The position numbers were made by a program, and so were the translations under genes. Positions 16,317 to 24,880 of a DNA stretch of 56,969 bases are shown one piece after another (positions within the stretch are counted from its first letter, which is position 1; the number at the start of each line of letters is the position of its first letter). The notes beneath the pieces were generated by a model. That model saw only the letters and a program-made list of their open reading frames with translations. It searched no databases and was not told where the DNA came from. Source of the stretch: Prevotella sp. P5-50 (lineage in GTDB: Bacteria > Bacteroidota > Bacteroidia > Bacteroidales > Bacteroidaceae); assembly GCF_002251295.1 (NCBI RefSeq), contig NZ_NPJA01000055.1, forward strand, positions 1 to 56,969. The letters run 5' to 3'.

Positions 16317-16763
16317 ATGATTATCGACGAACTAAAACATCTGAAAGACTATGAGTCGTTGAACCCATTGTTTTCAAAAGTTGTGGAGTTTATCAACCAG
16401 CACGACCTCAACACACTTGAGGAAGGCAAACATGAGATAGTGGGTAAAGACCTCTTTGTCAACATCCAGACAGCCAAAGGAAAGACACCCGACGAGGCTG
16501 TTATCGAAACCCACAATAAGATGATCGACATACAGATACCGCTCTCTGCTGCTGAAACATACGGATATACTCCCCGTGAAGCACTTCCGGAGGCTGCATA
16601 TAACGAAGAGAAAGACATTACCAAAATACCCGGACTTGCTGCCGAGAGTTATGTGACAGCTCAGCCCGGATGTTTTGCCATCTTCTTCCCACAGGATGGT
16701 CATGCCCCGTGTATTGCAGGTGTAGATGAAATAAAGAAAGCCATTTTTAAAGTTAAAGCCTAA
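16317..16763 (+). CDS. YhcH/YjgK/YiaL family protein (cupin-like)
   Basis: A 148-residue cytoplasmic protein of the DUF386 family, related to EbgC (beta-galactosidase beta subunit) and YhcH, suspected in sugar or sialic-acid metabolism, possibly as an anomerase. The family core ETHNKMIDIQIPLSAAE (a His-x4-Asp pattern), the GYTPREAL segment and the C-terminal motif CFAIFFPQDGHAPCI are present. It lies 27 bp after the MORN gene and 7 bp before glgB, so these three are probably one transcript. Substrate not determinable from sequence. Confidence 0.85.
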   Translation: MIIDELKHLKDYESLNPLFSKVVEFINQHDLNTLEEGKHEIVGKDLFVNIQTAKGKTPDEAVIETHNKMIDIQIPLSAAETYGYTPREALPEAAYNEEKDITKIPGLAAESYVTAQPGCFAIFFPQDGHAPCIAGVDEIKKAIFKVKA

Positions 16764-16770
16764 TATCATC

Positions 16771-18864
16771 ATGACAACAAATAAAACTACAAAATCCAAA
16801 GCCGGAGCAAAGACTGCGGCAAAGAGAACGACACGTAAAAGTGTGAAACAGGAAAACAAGCATATTGGTCTGGTAAAAAATGACTCTTGGCTTGAACCCT
16901 ACGAGGATGCCATTCGTGGAAGACATGAGCATGCCCTATGGAAAATCGCCCAGTTGACGAGAAACGGGAAAAAGACTCTTTCTGATTTTGCATCAGGACA
17001 CCTCTATTTCGGACTTCATAAGCTTGCAAAAGGCTGGGTGTTCCGTGAATGGGCACCTAATGCAACAGAAATATACCTCATCGGAGATTTCAACAACTGG
17101 CAGGAATCACCCAAATATAAATGCAAACGTATTGAAGGTACAGGAAACTGGGAACTCAAACTCTCGGAAAAGGCCATTAAACATGGAGACCTTTATAAAA
17201 TGAAAGTCAAATGGAATGGTGGAGAGGGTGAACGCATACCAGCATGGTGTCAACGTGTGGTACAAGACGAACAGACCAAGATTTTCTCAGCACAGGTGTG
17301 GAACCCTGAACATCCTTATGTCTTTAAGAAAAAGACCTTTAAGCCTGACATTTCACCATTGCTTATCTATGAATGCCACATTGGAATGGGACAAGATGCC
17401 GAAAAGGTTGGCTCTTATCGTGAATTTCAGGAAAACGTATTGCCACGTGTTAAGAAAGATGGATATAATGCCATTCAGGTTATGGCCATCCAGGAACATC
17501 CCTACTATGGATCCTTTGGATACCATGTATCATCATTCTTTGCACCTTCAAGTCGTTTCGGAACTCCTGACGAATTAAAGGAAATGATTGATACTGCCCA
17601 TAAAATGGGTATTGCGGTCATCATAGATGTTGTTCATTCGCACGCTGTGAAAAACGAAGTTGAAGGACTCGGAAATCTTGCAGGAGATCCCAATCAATAC
17701 TTTTATCCTGGTGAACGTCATGAACATCCAGCATGGGACTCTTTGTGTTTTGACTACGGAAAGGATGACGTCTTACACTTCTTACTCTCCAATTGCAAAT
17801 ATTGGCTGGAAGAATACCATTTCGACGGCTTCCGCTTCGATGGAGTTACGTCTATGCTGTATTACTCTCACGGACTTGGGGAAGCATTTACAGGCTATGG
17901 AGATTACTTCAACGGACATGAGGATGACAATGCGATCTGCTATCTGACATTGGCCAACAAACTGATTCACGAAGTTAATCCCAAGGCAATAACAATTGCC
18001 GAAGAAGTATCGGGTATGCCAGGACTTGCCGCACGTTTTGAAGACGGTGGGTATGGTTTCGACTACAGAATGGCTATGAATATTCCTGACTATTGGATTA
18101 AGACCATTAAGGAAGTAAGGGATGAGGATGTCAACGTTTGTAGCATTTTCTGGGAAGTGAAGAACAGACGACCGGACGAGAAAACCATATCTTATTGTGA
18201 AAGCCATGATCAGGCTCTTGTGGGAGATAAAACCATCATCTTCAGACTCATAGATGCCGATATGTATTGGCATTTCAAGAAAGGCGACGAAAACGATATA
18301 GTTCGAAGGGGTATCGCGCTACATAAGATGATTCGACTGGTGACGCTTGGAGCTATAAATGGCGGTTACCTCAATTTTATGGGTAACGAGTTCGGACATC
18401 CAGAATGGATTGACTTCCCGCGTGAAGGAAATGGATGGTCGTACAAATATGCAAGACGCCAATGGAATCTTGTAGATAACAAAGAACTCTGCTACCACTG
18501 GCTTGGTGATTTTGACCGCAGAATGTTGGAAGTGGTCAAGAGCCAACGAAATTTCCAGAACACACCCGTAACAGAAATTTGGCATAATGATGGAGATCAG
18601 GTGCTTTGCTTTATGAGAGGCGACCTTGTCTTTGTATTCAATTTCTCTCCAACACACTCCTATACTGACTATGGATTCCTTGTACCTACAGGTTCCTATG
18701 AAGTAGTGCTCAACACAGATGCCAAGGAGTTTGGTGGTAATGGATTCGCAGATGACACGATGACTCACATGACCAACTACGATGAACTCTATGTGAAAGA
18801 CCGCAAAGAGTGGCTCAAGCTCTATCTACCAGCCAGATCAGCTGTGGTGCTCAGAAAACTGTAA
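16771..18864 (+). CDS. glgB: 1,4-alpha-glucan branching enzyme (GH13)
   Basis: A 697-residue enzyme that cuts alpha-1,4 glucan and re-attaches the chain in alpha-1,6 linkage in glycogen. A Lys/Thr-rich N-terminal extension (1-30) precedes a CBM48 segment (about 80-180; FREWAPNATEIYLIGDFNNW). The GH13 barrel has VVHSHA (288-292), FDGFRFDGVTSM (nucleophile Asp357), TIAEEVSG (acid Glu411) and CESHDQ (His479, Asp480). The length and motif style are nearer to the eukaryote-type GH13_8 branching enzymes, as usual in Bacteroidetes, than to E. coli GlgB. Co-transcribed with the YhcH gene 7 bp upstream. Confidence 0.93.
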   Translation: MTTNKTTKSKAGAKTAAKRTTRKSVKQENKHIGLVKNDSWLEPYEDAIRGRHEHALWKIAQLTRNGKKTLSDFASGHLYFGLHKLAKGWVFREWAPNATEIYLIGDFNNWQESPKYKCKRIEGTGNWELKLSEKAIKHGDLYKMKVKWNGGEGERIPAWCQRVVQDEQTKIFSAQVWNPEHPYVFKKKTFKPDISPLLIYECHIGMGQDAEKVGSYREFQENVLPRVKKDGYNAIQVMAIQEHPYYGSFGYHVSSFFAPSSRFGTPDELKEMIDTAHKMGIAVIIDVVHSHAVKNEVEGLGNLAGDPNQYFYPGERHEHPAWDSLCFDYGKDDVLHFLLSNCKYWLEEYHFDGFRFDGVTSMLYYSHGLGEAFTGYGDYFNGHEDDNAICYLTLANKLIHEVNPKAITIAEEVSGMPGLAARFEDGGYGFDYRMAMNIPDYWIKTIKEVRDEDVNVCSIFWEVKNRRPDEKTISYCESHDQALVGDKTIIFRLIDADMYWHFKKGDENDIVRRGIALHKMIRLVTLGAINGGYLNFMGNEFGHPEWIDFPREGNGWSYKYARRQWNLVDNKELCYHWLGDFDRRMLEVVKSQRNFQNTPVTEIWHNDGDQVLCFMRGDLVFVFNFSPTHSYTDYGFLVPTGSYEVVLNTDAKEFGGNGFADDTMTHMTNYDELYVKDRKEWLKLYLPARSAVVLRKL

Positions 18865-18902
18865 GTGGAACAAAGGTAAAACAACCACACCTCTGCATAC
18901 TT

Positions 18903-19517
18903 ATGAAATACAATATCCGCCGTATTTGGCTGATTCTCTCACTTGTGACCATACTGATGCTTGTCATCGGTATGGTCGCAGGATCTTCTGACGTGAAGCA
19001 ATATGCAAAACAGATGGAAACCCTGATGAATAAGGGAGATTATGATGCAGCACTTCAAATTGGATGCAAATCAGACAAGACTGATTCACTACTGACAGCC
19101 CTTAGAGTTGAAGCGCTTTATCAACAGCATCGATTAGGAGATGAACTGTTTACTTATCCCATTTCCGGGTCAGGTAGGGATATGAAACACTGCGGAGGCG
19201 ATAAAATGTTATGTGGCTATTTGGTAGATTGTCAACTTGACCAATTTGTCAAATTACTTCCAACATACTATCCAATTAACAGCAGTTTGCCCAAACACTA
19301 CCAAGAAGCCCTCGTTCTATATAAACATCTGCGTGCACAACCGATCATCGTGTTCAATAATCTTGCTATGGAGGCAGATTTTGACGAGATGAAAAGTCTT
19401 CAGCAAAGATATCCTAAGCAACGCGAATGGCTTATCAATATGCAGACCAACTATAAAGATACCTATTGGTATTATTATTTCTGCGGAAAAGCAATCAATA
19501 AATTACAAAACAGATAA
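18903..19517 (+). CDS. Small membrane-anchored protein, unknown function
   Basis: About 204 residues from the ATG at 18903 (MKYNIRRIWLILSLVTILM), a basic start and one hydrophobic segment at about 7-30 that could be a signal anchor. The soluble part would be extracytoplasmic. It is helical, contains a TPR-like pattern (MNKGDYDAALQIG, LLTALRVEALYQQH), and ends with an aromatic cluster (DTYWYYYFCGKAI). I cannot assign a family. A longer frame starting at 18810 overlaps glgB and is not needed. It follows glgB by 38 bp in the same direction. Confidence 0.65.
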   Translation: MKYNIRRIWLILSLVTILMLVIGMVAGSSDVKQYAKQMETLMNKGDYDAALQIGCKSDKTDSLLTALRVEALYQQHRLGDELFTYPISGSGRDMKHCGGDKMLCGYLVDCQLDQFVKLLPTYYPINSSLPKHYQEALVLYKHLRAQPIIVFNNLAMEADFDEMKSLQQRYPKQREWLINMQTNYKDTYWYYYFCGKAINKLQNR

Positions 19518-19813
19518 TCAGACTTTGTAATTCGTCTGCTTCATGTATCATGATTCATTCGGGATGCCCTCGGTTTAATTTGTATTTTGCGTACCCCCAA
19601 TACTTAACAATTGACTTATTTTACACGTGTAAAACCTATTGAATCTGAGTTGTTATGAACTTGATGAGGTATTGAAACGTCTTACCTCTTCATTACAAAT
19701 TAATGGTGTAGGGCGTGCTCACAAAAAAACAATTGGGAGAAACGCTTAACTCGTCTCTCCCAATTTACAGTGGCTAATCTATATATGTGTTTGTGAGATA
19801 GATTGCTGTGAAC
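19518..19813. other. Convergent intergenic region with palindrome and gdhA terminator
   Basis: A 296-bp gap between convergent genes with no reading frame I can support. It holds a 16-bp perfect palindrome, TTTTACACGTGTAAAA (19619-19634), of the kind bound by dimeric regulators, and the gdhA terminator hairpin at 19721-19765. I see no promoter box next to the palindrome. Confidence 0.5.
19721..19765 (-). terminator. Rho-independent terminator of gdhA
   Basis: On the minus strand a perfect 10-bp stem (AATTGGGAGA, 19731-19740, with 19756-19765) is followed by GTTTTTTTG (19721-19730 reversed). It lies about 50 bp past the gdhA stop. Confidence 0.8.
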
Positions 19814-21151
19814 TTATACAATACCCTGACTCATCATAGCTGATGCAACCTTCATGAAGCCTGCAACATTGGCACCCTTCACATAGTTGATGTATCCGTC
19901 AGCACCAGTACCGTATTTCACGCAGTTTTCGTGAATATCGTTCATAATACGCTTCAGGTAGTTGTCAACCTCTTCAGCGGTCCAACTCAGACGCTCTGAG
20001 TTCTGAGACATTTCAAGACCAGATACTGATACACCACCAGCGTTTGAAGCTTTTCCCGGAGCATAAAGCAACTTGTTGTCTTGGAAAATCTTGATAGCCT
20101 CAGGAAGTGAAGGCATGTTTGCACCTTCTGCCACGGCAATTACGCCATTGTCAACAAGAGCCTGTGCCTGTTCGCCGTTAATCTCGTTTTGGGTAGCGCA
20201 AGGAAGGGCAATATCAGCCTTCTCATGCCAAGGACGCTCGCCAGCATGATAAACAGCATTGGGATATTCTTCTGCATACTCTTTAATACGACCACGCTCA
20301 ACATTCTTCAGCTCTTTCACATAAGCCAGCTTTTCAGCGTCAATTCCATCGGGATCGAAGATGTAGCCATCTGAGTCTGACAAGGTGAGTACTGTGGCTC
20401 CCAACTGGATGCACTTCTCTGTAGCATACTGAGCCACATTACCAGAACCAGAAATCAGAACCTTCTTGCCTTTCAGCTCGATGCCGCGAGTAGCCAGCAT
20501 AGAAGTCAGAAAATATACTGTACCGTAACCTGTTGCTTCAGGACGAATCAATGAACCTCCGAAGGGGATACCCTTACCGGTAAGTACACCTTGGAACTGA
20601 TGGGTGAGCTTCTTATACTGTCCAAAGAGGTAACCCACTTCACGACCACCAACACCGATGTCACCAGCAGGAACGTCTTCATCAGGACCGATTACTCGAT
20701 ACAGTTCGTTCATGAATGCTTGACAGAAACGCATAACCTCTGCATCGCTCTTGCCACGTGGAGAGAAATCGGAACCACCTTTGGCACCACCCATAGGAAG
20801 TGTTGTCAGCGAGTTCTTAAAAGTCTGTTCAAAAGCGAGAAACTTCAGAATTCCCAGATTTACACTCTTGTGGTAACGCAGACCGCCTTTGTACGGACCA
20901 ATGGCGTTGTTGTGTTGGATGCGATATCCCATGTTGGTCTGAACATTTCCCTTATCGTCAACCCATGTGATGCGGAATTCGTAAACGCGATCGGGCACGC
21001 AAAGACGCTCAATCAGATTAGCTTTCTCAAATTCAGGGTGCTTGTTGTACTCTTCCTCAATAGTTGGAAGTACCTGACTTACGGCCTGAATGTACTCAGG
21101 CTCATTGGGAAATCTTTGTTTCAGATTTTCTACAACTTGTGCTGCATTCAT
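19814..21151 (-). CDS. gdhA: NADP-type glutamate dehydrogenase
   Basis: A 445-residue hexameric glutamate dehydrogenase that reductively aminates 2-oxoglutarate to glutamate, the main ammonia-assimilation route in many Bacteroidales. PMGGAKGGSDF holds the catalytic Lys124, PAGDIGVGGREVG the catalytic Asp164. Substrate binding is seen in GYRIQHNNAIGPYKGG. The Rossmann motif is SGSGNVAQYA. Length (about 445-450) and the YKKLTHQFQGVLTGKG segment suit the NADP-dependent small hexameric class. It has its own consensus promoter (21212-21242) and terminator, so it is monocistronic. Confidence 0.96.
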   Translation of the reverse strand: MNAAQVVENLKQRFPNEPEYIQAVSQVLPTIEEEYNKHPEFEKANLIERLCVPDRVYEFRITWVDDKGNVQTNMGYRIQHNNAIGPYKGGLRYHKSVNLGILKFLAFEQTFKNSLTTLPMGGAKGGSDFSPRGKSDAEVMRFCQAFMNELYRVIGPDEDVPAGDIGVGGREVGYLFGQYKKLTHQFQGVLTGKGIPFGGSLIRPEATGYGTVYFLTSMLATRGIELKGKKVLISGSGNVAQYATEKCIQLGATVLTLSDSDGYIFDPDGIDAEKLAYVKELKNVERGRIKEYAEEYPNAVYHAGERPWHEKADIALPCATQNEINGEQAQALVDNGVIAVAEGANMPSLPEAIKIFQDNKLLYAPGKASNAGGVSVSGLEMSQNSERLSWTAEEVDNYLKRIMNDIHENCVKYGTGADGYINYVKGANVAGFMKVASAMMSQGIV

Positions 21152-21211
21152 AATTTTTTCTTTTTTGGTTAAATTATAACGTTTTTTCTACTTCTTTTTT
21201 GTTTTCGGTTG

Positions 21212-21242
21212 CAAAATTACATCAAAAATCTGAAATACCAAA
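21212..21242 (-). promoter_or_regulatory. Consensus Bacteroidetes promoter of gdhA (TTTG-N19-TAATTTTG)
   Basis: Read on the minus strand: TTTG at 21239-21242, a 19-bp spacer, then TAATTTTG at 21212-21219. It is the best complete -33/-7 pair in the window. The leader to the ATG is about 60 nt. Confidence 0.78.
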
Positions 21243-21343
21243 CAAATTATCAAAAAATATGCTATATTTCTTTCTTTTTGTAGCAAATATGTATAAAAAC
21301 AGAAAAAAAACATTGCTTTTTCGCCTGTTTGGGAGCACAATAA

Positions 21344-21383
21344 GAAAAAAGCACCATCTTACCTTTGAAAGGTAGATGATGCC
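21344..21383 (-). terminator. Terminator of clpC
   Basis: On the minus strand a stem of about 15 bp (21351-21366 with 21368-21382, one bulge and one wobble) is followed by TTTTTT (21345-21350 reversed). It lies about 35 bp past the clpC stop. Confidence 0.72.
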
Positions 21384-21417
21384 TTAGTATTCATATATTG
21401 GAGTAAGAAGGTGAAGA

Positions 21418-23937
21418 TTATATCTTTTGGATAGTCAATTCACTTTTTCCTTCCTCTTTGCTTATTGATATGGTACTGTTAGCCTCCAGTTCTCCATCGA
21501 TGATAAGTTCTGCAATACCATCTTCTATATAGTTCTGAATCGCACGTTTCAATGGACGCGCACCAAATTGCACATCATAGCCGCGTTCTGCAACAAAAGC
21601 CTTGGCTTCGTCGGTTATCTGCACTTGATAGCCGAGTGCTTCCATACGTTTGAAAAGTCCGCGTAGTTCGATGTCGATGATTTTCTTAATAGCCTCTAAA
21701 TCCAACTGCTCAAAGGTGATAATCTCGTCCATGCGGTTCAGAAACTCTGGTGAGAACTGTTTAGACAATGCTTTCTGCACAATACTGCGCGCATGTTCCT
21801 TATCCTGGTCATTGAGCATGAATGAACTGTTTCCTGCTGTGTTAAAGCCTACACCCCGACCGAAATCCTTCAGTTGGCGTGTACCTGCATTAGAGGTCAT
21901 AATGATAACCGTATTGCGGAAATCCACAAAGCGTCCGTTACCATCAGTCAGACGACCTTCGTCGAGAACTTGAAGCAAGAGGTTGAAAACGTTACTATGT
22001 GCCTTTTCAATCTCATCAAGTAGTACGATGGAGTAGGGACGACGACGAACGCGTTCGGTCAACTGACCACCTTCCTCGTAACCAACGTAACCTGGAGGTG
22101 CCCCAACCAGTCTGGACACGTTGAACGATTCGGTATATTCACTCATGTCAACACGAATGAGCGCATCACTACTGCCGAACATAAATTCTGCGAGTTTCTT
22201 CGCCAGATAGGTTTTACCTACTCCCGTAGGACCAATGAACATGAATACGCCGATAGGATGGTTAGGTTCTTTCAGTCCCACCCGGTTGCGCATGATTGCT
22301 TTTACCATCTTATCGATGGCTTTGTCTTGTGCCACAACCTCTTCCTGCAGTTTCAGGTTCATGCCTTTCAATCGGATACCTTCGGCTTGCGCTAAGCGTT
22401 GTACAGGAACACCAGTCATGATCGAAACAACGTCTTGTACATCCTTAAGACTGACATTCTGGCGGTCTATGTCTTCACCATTCTGCCAATTAGTATTAAG
22501 GGTATCCAGTTCCTGTTGGAGTTGCGCTTCTCGATCACGATGACTGGCAGCCAATTCGTAATTCTGGTTTTTCACCGCTTGGCGTTTCTTTTCGCTTGCC
22601 TCCTTGAGTTGTTTTTCCTTTTCGATGATTTCTGCCGGAACTTGTGTGTTTGTCAAGTGCAGACGTGCCCCGACTTCATCCATTACATCAATGGCTTTAT
22701 CCGGTTGTTGTCTGTCGCTGATGTATCGCTCCGTGAGACTAACGCATGCAGCAAGAGCCTCATCGGTATAGTTCACGTGATGATGCTTCTCGTAGTGATG
22801 CTTGATATTGTGAAGTATCTGAAGCGTCTCTGCGGGAGTATTCTGCTCTACTATGACTTTTTGGAATCGGCGTTCCAAAGCTCCATCCTTTTCGATGGAA
22901 TTTCTATATTCGTCAAGTGTGGTAGCTCCGATACATTGTATCACACCACGTGCCAATGCTGGTTTGAGAATATTGGCAGCATCCATAGAGCCTGGTGTTG
23001 AACCAGCGCCTATGAGGGTATGGATTTCATCAATGAAGATGATGACATCATCATTCTGTTCGAGTTCCTTAATGAGCTGCCGTATGCGTTCTTCAAACTG
23101 TCCACGATATTTCGTACCAGCAACAACCCCTGTAAGATCGAGCGTTAATACACGTTTACCAAACAATAAAGGAGGGCATTTCTTGTTGGCGATGGCTTGT
23201 GCCAATCCTTCCACAATAGCGCTCTTTCCTACGCCAGGTTCACCAATCAGAATAGGGTTATTCTTCTTTCTGCGTCCCAGAATTTCCATGACCCGCATCA
23301 TCTCTTTCTCTCGTCCCACAACCTCATCAAGTTTGTTGTTTCGAGCCTGAAGAGTCAGATCGGTTGAGAAATTATCGAGCATGGGAGTTTTCGATTTTTG
23401 TTTGTCTTGTTGTGTAGTGGTAGTATTTCCATTGCTTTGGTTAGAAGAATTAGCTTTTTTCTGCTCTTCTTCGAATTCTTCCTCAGGAAGTCCTACACCA
23501 TTTGTGACATGGAGTAAAGAACGTATTTCTTCGTAGTTCATGTTGTTGGATTCCAAAATTTGTTTTGCACCATTGTTTGCCGCATCGTGCATGATGGCAA
23601 GCAACAGATGTTCTTCTTCCACTTGTTGACTGTGACCGAAACGTGCTTCAAGAACGGCCAGTTTCAAAATATTGTTAGCTTGTGGAGTGAGAATGATGTC
23701 AGACTGTTCTTCACTTATGGCAACTTTCTCGTTACGGGCAAGTTCCTCAAGTTTTTCCTTGACCGATTGACTGTCGATGCCGAGGCGATGAAACAGACTG
23801 TTGGTAGTGCTTTCGCGTAGGCGCATCATTCCCAGCAACAGGTGTTCTGGAGCCACACAACGGTTTGCGAGCCGTATGGCTTCTTCTCGCGAGTATGCGA
23901 GTATTTCTGATATCTTTTCTGAAAACTGATTTGTCAT
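21418..23937 (-). CDS. clpC: ATP-dependent Clp protease ATP-binding subunit ClpC
   Basis: About 839 residues of a Hsp100 unfoldase with two AAA+ modules. The N-terminal Clp_N repeats (about 1-145) bind adaptors; after a Ser/Asn/Gln-rich linker (about 158-185) come AAA-1 with Walker A GEPGVGKS and Walker B IIFIDE, a coiled-coil middle domain with an UvrB/C-like segment, and AAA-2 with GPTGVGKT and ALIRVDMSEY. ClpC usually partners with ClpP; no clpP is in the window. I chose the ATG at 23937 (MTNQFSEKISEIL) over 23949 because family members begin there. No clear TAnnTTTG box or heat-shock operator was seen upstream. Confidence 0.94.
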   Translation of the reverse strand: MTNQFSEKISEILAYSREEAIRLANRCVAPEHLLLGMMRLRESTTNSLFHRLGIDSQSVKEKLEELARNEKVAISEEQSDIILTPQANNILKLAVLEARFGHSQQVEEEHLLLAIMHDAANNGAKQILESNNMNYEEIRSLLHVTNGVGLPEEEFEEEQKKANSSNQSNGNTTTTQQDKQKSKTPMLDNFSTDLTLQARNNKLDEVVGREKEMMRVMEILGRRKKNNPILIGEPGVGKSAIVEGLAQAIANKKCPPLLFGKRVLTLDLTGVVAGTKYRGQFEERIRQLIKELEQNDDVIIFIDEIHTLIGAGSTPGSMDAANILKPALARGVIQCIGATTLDEYRNSIEKDGALERRFQKVIVEQNTPAETLQILHNIKHHYEKHHHVNYTDEALAACVSLTERYISDRQQPDKAIDVMDEVGARLHLTNTQVPAEIIEKEKQLKEASEKKRQAVKNQNYELAASHRDREAQLQQELDTLNTNWQNGEDIDRQNVSLKDVQDVVSIMTGVPVQRLAQAEGIRLKGMNLKLQEEVVAQDKAIDKMVKAIMRNRVGLKEPNHPIGVFMFIGPTGVGKTYLAKKLAEFMFGSSDALIRVDMSEYTESFNVSRLVGAPPGYVGYEEGGQLTERVRRRPYSIVLLDEIEKAHSNVFNLLLQVLDEGRLTDGNGRFVDFRNTVIIMTSNAGTRQLKDFGRGVGFNTAGNSSFMLNDQDKEHARSIVQKALSKQFSPEFLNRMDEIITFEQLDLEAIKKIIDIELRGLFKRMEALGYQVQITDEAKAFVAERGYDVQFGARPLKRAIQNYIEDGIAELIIDGELEANSTISISKEEGKSELTIQKI

Positions 23938-24061
23938 AACTGAAAACATGATTGCAAATAACGTGCCAACGATAACCTACACACAGTTTGTGGCAAATTC
24001 AGACATCCCTTTCTTATTATTAAAATGTATATAGTTTGGAGAGATGTTTTTTGTCCATGTG

Positions 24062-24760
24062 TTAACTGCCGAAATACAAATCCAGCTCGTGTATGGCTTG
24101 TTGGTTTTTATTGTCTAAGTCACGGATAATGCATCCGTGTTCGAGTAGAGCTATTCGTGTAGAAATATCTACTGTGTGCTGAAGATTGTGGCTTGAGATC
24201 AGTAGGGTTGCCTTGGTCTGTGCCACATAGTCAGTCAGTAAGTGTTTGAGTAGTGTCTGACTGCTCGGATCAAGGAAATTGAAGGGTTCGTCGAGGATGA
24301 CGATGCTGGGACGTCTATATAGGGCAGATATAATACCCACCTTCTGCTTGTTACCAGCCGATAGGTTGCGGATTAGTTTCTTCTGTCCAAAAATCTCTCC
24401 TGCAGCAAAGTCAGTAAAATCTTCCATACGCTTCTCAGATTGTTCTTTGGTCATTCCTGACACTTTTCCCAAAAAGGCGAAATATTCTTCTGGCGTAAGA
24501 AAGTCTATCAGGAATCCCTCATCGATATAAGCGCCAACATGTTGTTTCCAATCTTCATTCTCACTGGGGTTAATGCCATCAATAGTGACAAAGCCGGAAT
24601 CCGCTTTGAGCAAATCGAGCATGAGTCGGAATAGGGTAGTCTTACCTGCACCATTGTTGCCAACGAGGCCGAGAATCTCTCCATCTGTTATTTCAAAGTA
24701 TTCGATGGAAGAAGCTACTGTAGTTCCGAAATTCTTCTGAAGATTGTTTATGGTAATCAT
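24062..24760 (-). CDS. Stand-alone ABC transporter ATP-binding protein
   Basis: A 232-residue ABC ATPase: Walker A GNNGAGKT (34-41), Q-loop region, signature LSAGN (133-137), Walker B IVILDEP (153-159), and the H-loop in LLISSHNLQ. The order and the degenerate signature (LSAGN instead of LSGGQ) resemble ATPases of ABC-2 type exporters. No permease gene adjoins it. The DUF5687 membrane protein at 2126-3622 is the only permease-like candidate in the window. It stands between clpC and secA in the same direction, with gaps of about 120 bp on each side. Confidence 0.88.
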   Translation of the reverse strand: MITINNLQKNFGTTVASSIEYFEITDGEILGLVGNNGAGKTTLFRLMLDLLKADSGFVTIDGINPSENEDWKQHVGAYIDEGFLIDFLTPEEYFAFLGKVSGMTKEQSEKRMEDFTDFAAGEIFGQKKLIRNLSAGNKQKVGIISALYRRPSIVILDEPFNFLDPSSQTLLKHLLTDYVAQTKATLLISSHNLQHTVDISTRIALLEHGCIIRDLDNKNQQAIHELDLYFGS

Positions 24761-24836
24761 TGTTGATTTCTATTGGTTTTATCCTTGACTGTTATTTGTA
24801 TTTTCGCTGCGCACAGCGTGTGCAACTTATTGAGAA

Positions 24837-24872
24837 TGCAGCACACCGCATGATAACGTGTGGTGTGCTGCA
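24837..24872 (-). terminator. Hairpin after secA, possible terminator
   Basis: A 14-bp stem (24837-24850 with 24859-24872, one wobble) and an 8-nt loop lie 9 bp past the secA stop. The T content after the stem is modest on either strand, so it may act as an RNA 3' end stabiliser or a weak terminator. Confidence 0.5.
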
Positions 24873-24880
24873 TGATTTGT

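Noticed and set aside
18810..18902. Upstream extension of the membrane protein gene into glgB
   Set aside because: The extra 31 residues lack family or signal features, and the ATG at 18903 gives a normal signal-anchor start.
19518..19813. tRNA or small RNA gene in the gap
   Set aside because: No cloverleaf or recognised RNA structure is visible; only a palindrome and a terminator.
23938..23949. Earlier clpC start
   Set aside because: Only four residues are added, and ClpC proteins start at MTNQFSEK-like sequence.
24837..24872. Strong bidirectional terminator after secA
   Set aside because: The stem is good, but neither side has a convincing T-run; kept only as a weak terminator call.
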